This document shows, one piece after another, positions 57,825 to 64,000 of a stretch of 64,000 nt of DNA. Positions within the stretch are counted from its first letter, which is position 1; the number at the start of each line of letters is the position of its first letter. Source of the stretch: Gnetum montanum (Eukaryota; Streptophyta; Gnetopsida; Gnetales; Gnetaceae); the NCBI GenBank assembly GCA_015680685.1, contig MNCI01008651.1, positions 334,120-398,119 of the forward strand, read 5' to 3'. The notes beneath the pieces are model-generated. The model worked only from the letters and a program-made list of their open reading frames with translations, was not told the DNA's origin and made no database searches. A program made the translations under genes and the position numbers.

Positions 57825-58756
57825 TGTTAGGAAGTGAATTAATGCTTCTTACACTTGGTTTCCTTCACTTTTCAAACTTGGGCAAGAAACTATGAGCTTA
57901 TGCAGCCCATAGCCATCCATACTTCAAGGTCTTAAGTCAGAATTTGATTTCCAATCAGTTTTGAACTCATCAAAGAAACAATGTTCATCCTACAACCTCT
58001 GGGAGTCAAATTTCAGAAGATAGAGAAGTGAGGAATAAGTGAAGTTAGCTTCAAATGGAGATGGAGGTAGCAAATGAAATTATATTTGAGTTTAGCAAGG
58101 TACTACATGATAATGTAACTTACATGAGCCCACAACATAGATTTTTCTTCCAAATGTAGTTCTTAGCCACTTGCCACTTATTTTGTAATAGAAATTCAAA
58201 ATCCATCAATGCGAGTCAATGTGACTCACACCCATGTCATAGTCATTATGGATCTATCAATCTAATTTTTCACTCAACTATTAGGATTTGAATACTTGAC
58301 CATTATAAATGATTGAGTAAGACTATTGATTGTAGTCCCTCGTAGTAACTATTGACTTGATGAATCTTCTTTAGGCAAGGAGATGTGACCCAACTACGAC
58401 TCACACCCAAGTCATAGCTGTTAGCGAAAAGTTATTGCAACTATCAACTGAAGCTATTTTCACATTGGATTAAAGTGGAACTATAAGAGAAGATATAGAA
58501 GGAATGTAGAGATATAGAGATAAATACTCAAAGAACTTGAAGATATAAAATTTAAGTTTGTTGAATTATATTATTGTATTAAGATTAGTACCTTGAAATT
58601 GAATGATAAGATAGAGTTTCTTTTGTTAAGAGTGGATTAATGTTAAGTGTTATTCACCCTAATTCTAGTAACCTTGCCCTCACATAACCTATGATCCTTT
58701 GTTTGATTAATTCCCACATTCTACAATGCAAGAACACAAGAATAGAGAACCTAACA
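57825..58756 (+). repeat. 3' LTR of element B
   Basis: 932 bp, with a perfect 7-bp inverted terminal repeat TGTTAGG/CCTAACA. It matches the 5' LTR throughout and is followed by CTCAG. Confidence 0.92.
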
Positions 58757-58761
58757 CTCAG

Positions 58762-61700
58762 CATATTCAAGTCTTTTTTTTTCTTGTACAATATCCACAA
58801 CCATATTAATCTATTTATGTAATGCTAATATTAATCTATGTTTTCATTTGACTAGATTTCATGGCATTCAAATTCTTTCTTGTATAACAAGTATTGCCTC
58901 TATTATTTTCATGAGTTTCCATGTATTTTGATTATAGTAAGTTCCATATGTCTTTGGCATAATTGAGAAAAGTTAATCTAAAGGATATCACTTCTAAAAT
59001 ACTAGATAGAGAGAAAAAAAAGCTAAAAAGTATAAAAACTAATGAATGAAAATTGACATGACATCACTAACATAGGAAGGACAAAGTGACATGGTCTAAC
59101 ATTAGACTCTCAACATTGTTTCAAATAGTAGAAGAGGCTCTAAAGTAATTATACCTCCTTGTCAATTTTTTGAAGTTGCTAAGAATGATGTGCTTAGAAA
59201 ATGACATGAATTTTATGTTCTAAAAATAAATTTTGTGCTTAATGATATAGATTACTAAAAGATAAGAAAATGAGATCATGGGTTCCTATTTATAAATCTA
59301 GGAGATGATTCAAATTTTGTGAACATGAAAATGATATGATAAATGATGTGATACCTCACTTATATACATTAAGAAAAAAAGTTAGAAAATGATGTGGGAC
59401 TTTACTTTTACAAGATAAGGAAAAATAATATGATGTATGATATACAACATGGATTATAAAGATTAAATTAAAAAGAGGAATGATGTTGATATAGATAACT
59501 ACTAATATGTTGATAATTTTCATGGAAGTTTGATGTAGGAAAATCGCATGAGAAATGATGTAAAATGTTACTTTCTACATCATTTTTAACCATTGATGAA
59601 AGTGAAGTGAAAAAAATAATGTAAAATGTCATAAAGATCTCAGAATCAGTAATTCTCCTAGTTTCTTCCCATGGTTTAGAAATCCTAGAACACTTTGAGT
59701 TATCCATCTATGGCACTCAAGTGTTAGAAAATTCACTCCATCTTGGTGATTTCAAGAAACAACAAAGCTCCACCTTGTTTTTCCTTCTATGTTCATCTTA
59801 TCATCCCTTCATCTATGGAACTACATGAGGCCTAATTCTATAGTGGTCACACATATGTAAGATAACCTAGATTAGATACTTCAGGTGCAGCTCTACAATG
59901 ATCCTTGTACTAAATCATGAGAGGTCTAAGGGTAAGGAACCCCTTGTAGATACATCATCATTACCCATTAATGATGTATATAGGGTTATTTTGTTGCTTG
60001 TTTGCTTATCCTCATTTGGAGTTGTAGATGTTCTAGATACATATACATAACTTATGAGGATTCAATGCATTGTATGTTTCTTTCTAGATATCAAAGAGCA
60101 CACATTGCTTACTTGAAAATGTAGTTTCTAAGTCTTCCACCATGGATCCAATAGATCTAAGGAAATGCCTTAGGATGATGGACAATGTTGGGATAATGTT
60201 ATTATTGATGGGATTGGAGCTTCCTCTAAGATACTAAGATGATTATAACATTATTCTAATTTATTATGATACTAAATTTTGATTTACAATATTTCCATTT
60301 TGTGGTCTTTTCATTTGATTATCATACATTTTATTGGATCATAAGAGCCTTTTCTCTTTGAATTTCTTAGGAGTTACCCTTATTATATTACTTATAAGGA
60401 GCTATGATTTTAATCATGTAATCCTTCCTCTATATATCGATGGATAAGCATGGTTATGTTCGTTGGGGCTTTTCTCTATTATAATTTCTTTATTGGTAGG
60501 AAAAGTAATGAATTGTTATTAATATGATTGGATGAAAGTTTTATTGGTAATATATGTAATTTTGTTCAAGAAGCTTCCCATCCTTAGTCTTCAGTTGTTC
60601 ATTTTGGATGAATTGGACCCAGTCTCTACCCAAATAACATATTTTTAGATGGCTTGTTTGCTTGTGTAGGATGCGATATCCTTTCATCTCCACTTCTATT
60701 ATTAAAATATGAAGTGTGGGTTTAATATTCTTGGATCATAATTATGCCAAATACCTTTAGATTGAGGGTCTTCAAGCATGTGTTCATATTGAGCTTTGTT
60801 CTAGGTGGACTAAGACTATTGCTAGCAAGCTTACTTATATTTGTGCTTGTACTTATATGTTTTTCTATTCATGTGTACATGTCTTTCTTTTAATTGCATT
60901 TTCTTGTATGTTTCACTCTTTCTTTGGCTCTTACTTACTACCACTTTGCTTCATGACTTGGATGTAGCTCCATGTAAATCTTTCATTTATGAATTCATTA
61001 AGTTTTAAGGGTACATCTTAAGACATAATGTGCTTTTTGCATGGCTAGTTCTTAATGTGGTCATGCTTTTGATGCTCCCTTATGCTTTAAGTTTGGTTAC
61101 CCTTAATGTGGTTCAATTGATCTTGTTATTTTTTATTAAGAAAGGATGTAATTATCCTTGGGTTATGTGGTTTCACCTCTTTAGATTATGATACCTACCT
61201 TAAGATATTTTAATTTTGAGCTACTACTTCTAAGATCTCAAAGAGGTAGGTCACTCTTATTTTTTATCTATTTTAGGACTTCTTCACTTTTTATGAGTTT
61301 CTTCTTTTGGAGGTCATGTTTCCTTGGTTGTTGATTTGGATGTGCATTTTTCTTTCCCTCTCCCTCTTACTATTTAGGCTTATTATGATCTATCTTAGCC
61401 TCCTCTTTGCTATTGTTAGATGAGGTCATGAATTCTTTCTTTGTTCCCTCTTATGATTTTTCTAGGATCTCTTATCTTGATGATGTCAAATGTCTATAGT
61501 TGGATGCCCTTGATGATCTTAGATCTCTATAATTTTTTTTAAAAAAATAGTTTTTCTTTTCTATGTTAGTTTCTTATTTACATGAGTGTATTCTAGTTGT
61601 CTGAGTATGCTCTTGCATGGTTAATCTCTATGCATGAGGTTGAGATCTTGGTCTTTGTAACATTTATAAATTTTTATATCTCTAGCTTTTGATTATGCTT

Positions 61701-64000
61701 GGTACATGTATTTTATGGCTTATGTGCTATAATGACCTATACTGAATTTTTTTATTTCTACGCTATTTTCTTAACCTTGTAGGCAACACAAGTTCAAAAA
61801 TGTGAGATAGTGGAAACCTCAATTATTTTTGTGATAACTATATCTATAGGGAAGATAAATACTCTTGAGACCACAATGAATTGATTACCTAGTGTTAGAT
61901 TCATGACATTGGAATTCAATTTGTCAATGTCGATGATTTATTTACCTCTTCGTGATTTGAATAAACACTTATAGAGGATTATTAGTAGTTCTAAATCCCT
62001 TTAGATTTTTGGATGAGCAAATAAATGGAACAGTATCCTTAGTCTTACTAATTATTTATGATCTTGGAGTGTTTGATGCCTTGAAATCCTATTATGGCAG
62101 ATGATGGATCTTCAAATAGTGTGCTAACATTTCTTGTTTTGTTGTATTTTCATTCTGTTATACTCATTTTGATAGCATATTTTAGTAGTATCAATATTAT
62201 AGTTGATAGTGTATGCTCAGAAATAGATTTTCCAATTAGAATTATGTAGCTTTGATCCTACTCATGATGGCTTTAAACCTTAGCCTTAGGATGGGCATGG
62301 GTAATGTGTGCTCAAATCTATTAGACCTAGGTAGTTTTCCCTATTGTCATGTGTTATATCTACCAAACATTATTCTTGTTCTTTGTATGTTCTACCACAT
62401 TAATATAATACTATTGTTATTAGTAGTTCATATATGAAGGAGAAATAGCTCTCCATTATTCATTTTTATGTTTTACATGTTGTAGACCTTAGGTAAAACT
62501 GATGATGAGGCCAAGTCCTATGACCAATGTTTCTTTTGCAGCTAAATCCTTCTATAGATAGCTCTTTTGGTTTCATTGTAGTGGGTCTCCACCCTATAAA
62601 ATGAAGCCTCTAAAAGCTCTTTAGCTTGATCTACCAAATTTTTAAATATATATTTTTGAAAGCTACAACATGTTCTTGGCTATTATATTTTGAATAATCA
62701 ATGATATACTTCTTAGGTGATAGTTGCATATCCTAATTATTAATTTTTGTGATGCTTAAATCATTAAGTTTAAGACAAATAGAAACATTCTGATCATTTT
62801 GATAAACAAAGAACATATTAATATTGTAACACATCATGAATGATAAGATAAACATGGTGTTAAGTATTTAAGTTATATTTAATTATTTAAATATATAAAT
62901 AGAGATGAATGTCACTATACAATGTTCCTTTGCTTCAATTATGTTTTTCATATACTATGATCAAACCAAAATTAATACATATACATAGGTTAGAAGGAAC
63001 AATCATGTCAATACAACACATAAACACAATAAGTAGTTAAAATCAATTAAGAGACATAAATAATAGAATTACCTATAATAAGTTTTAAGTAACAAGTGTT
63101 ATAACACACCAACACCATAGATGGTATCATACACCATGACAAGTATATATAAATATTCATGGTGTTATAGAGTAGAGACCTTAATTAACATGTTAAGCTT
63201 GCTAGAATACAACAAATCTTTTACATCACCCCTTATGCTTAACATGGAAATGAATAATGTTACTTATTATCGAAAAAAATAATCCATGACTTTTATAGGT
63301 CAAGTTATAAGAAAAACATCACTTCATTACCAATCTACATGAATTAGAGATTTATAACCATGATCAATGTCTATGGAGCAAAATTCTAAAAGAGAATTTC
63401 TTTTTATACTATGCATTCCATAGTAAGCACCATATAATCCAAGAGAACACAAACCATATCTCTAATTAGTAAAGCTATTATTACAAATATGATATGATGG
63501 TGAGAAACTTTCCTTTTTAAAACTAATGTTGTATATCATTTTGCTCATTTAAATAACTCTTGCAATGAAAGAATAGAATGACTAGAGATAATATGAATAA
63601 TTATCTCCTTCAAAATACATTACAACATTACCAAGTATTTAATCATAGAAAATAAAATACATGCTTGTCAATATAAAGTAAAATAATTAATGTCATCGTC
63701 TAACACAAGAGGTATATAATTAAAAATAGATACAAACAAGGAATTTCAATAACATGAATCATTAGTCAATAAATGATTCTATATTGGCATTCATTAAATT
63801 ATCAAATACACTTAATGATGATTCATCTATAGACTCTAGAGTAGTTTCTTTCACCATGGTTTCTTTAGGAATTGCAAGAGGTTCTATGGAAAATGGTCAA
63901 ACCTTTTCAGTTGATTCTTTTAACCCTGGTTAAACAAATTTCTTTTGTTTCTCATTTTTTACTCCAATATACGCTACCAAAATTAATGATGGTAACACAA
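58762..64000. other. AT-rich remainder, possibly decayed interior of element D
   Basis: By position this should be the interior of the element that begins with LTR D, since B inserted just past its PBS. I could not read gag, RT or integrase in any frame. Repeated words such as AAATGATGTGGGACTT and ATGATGTAAAATGT occur at 59,290-59,640, a type seen in some plant LTRs. TGTTGGGATAATGTT at about 60,186 could open an LTR, but no matching end was found. 62,640-64,000 is very AT-rich with nothing recognisable. Confidence 0.4.

Larger units (their letters stand above)
48189..58756 (+). mobile_element. Element B: Athila-like element, complete ends, RT deleted
   Basis: 10,568 bp. LTRs are 48189-49129 and 57825-58756. 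The 3' LTR has perfect TGTTAGG/CCTAACA ends, and the flanking bases are CTTAG and CTCAG (4 of 5 match). It is collinear with element A: gag, protease stub, integrase, 3' stem-loop array, then an extra ORF. RT and RNase H are missing between about 52,200 and 52,560. It inserted 71 bp past the PBS of LTR D. Confidence 0.88.

Noticed and set aside
60186-60700. Possible LTR start TGTTGGGATAATGTT
   Set aside because: No partner end (TCCCAACA), target duplication, TATA box or second copy was found.
62252-62437. 61-codon ORF with a HVLYLPNI-like stretch recalling the copia VLYVPNL region upstream of integrase
   Set aside because: One short match without the expected protease or integrase motifs on either side. 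It is too weak to call; a profile search of 61-64 kb would settle it.

Overview
This window looks like seed-plant intergenic DNA made almost entirely of nested, decayed retrotransposons. I find no intact host gene, no rRNA or tRNA gene and no bacterial feature. The evidence is Ty3/gypsy gag, protease, RT, RNase H and integrase remnants of the Athila/Tat type, plant tRNA-Asp and tRNA-iMet primer-binding sites, a plant L1-type LINE, and 5-bp target duplications. High AT content, many stop codons and C-to-T/G-to-A decay suggest a large, heavily methylated genome. A gymnosperm or similar giant genome is possible, but I cannot name the species.

Left part (1-30,655). An old Athila-like element (A, minus strand) is the substrate. 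Three younger insertions cut it: an LTR end at 1-669; element 1 (3,775-10,847, plus, target duplication CATAC), which splits A's integrase; and element 2 (16,857-29,724, plus, duplication CCACT/CCAAT), which splits A's 5' LTR. Element 2 is itself split by a 2.35-kb solo LTR (19,815-22,167, minus).

Elements 1 and 2 belong to one family: LTRs run TGATG...CATCA, the PBS is tRNA-Asp, and they carry gag plus protease but no RT or integrase. Element 2 has a second gene (25.2-28.6 kb) that appears to have its own TATA box and 5' intron; element 1 has only a stub of it.

Middle part (30,656-46,063). It holds an LTR piece of Tekay/Del type; a decayed minus-strand relative (C, about 32.3-38.7 kb) of elements 1 and 2 that still carries RT, RNase H and integrase, so it may represent the autonomous partner lineage; a minus-strand LTR-like block; a plus-strand chromovirus RT fragment; and an L1-type LINE. 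The last 1.4 kb of the LINE is repeated in inverted orientation at 44.5-46.0 kb, on the far side of a truncated TGATG-family LTR.

Right part (46,064-64,000). A long LTR (D) with a tRNA-iMet PBS is followed, 71 bp after the PBS motif, by a complete but dead Athila-like element (B, 48,189-58,756, plus) that has lost its RT. The remaining 5.2 kb is AT-rich and I could not assign it.

The most interesting signals are the second transcription unit in element 2, the non-autonomous/autonomous family relationship, subfamily-specific palindrome arrays at the start of the LTRs, stem-loop arrays in the 3' regions of A and B, and the large LINE inverted repeat. All alignments were made by eye.
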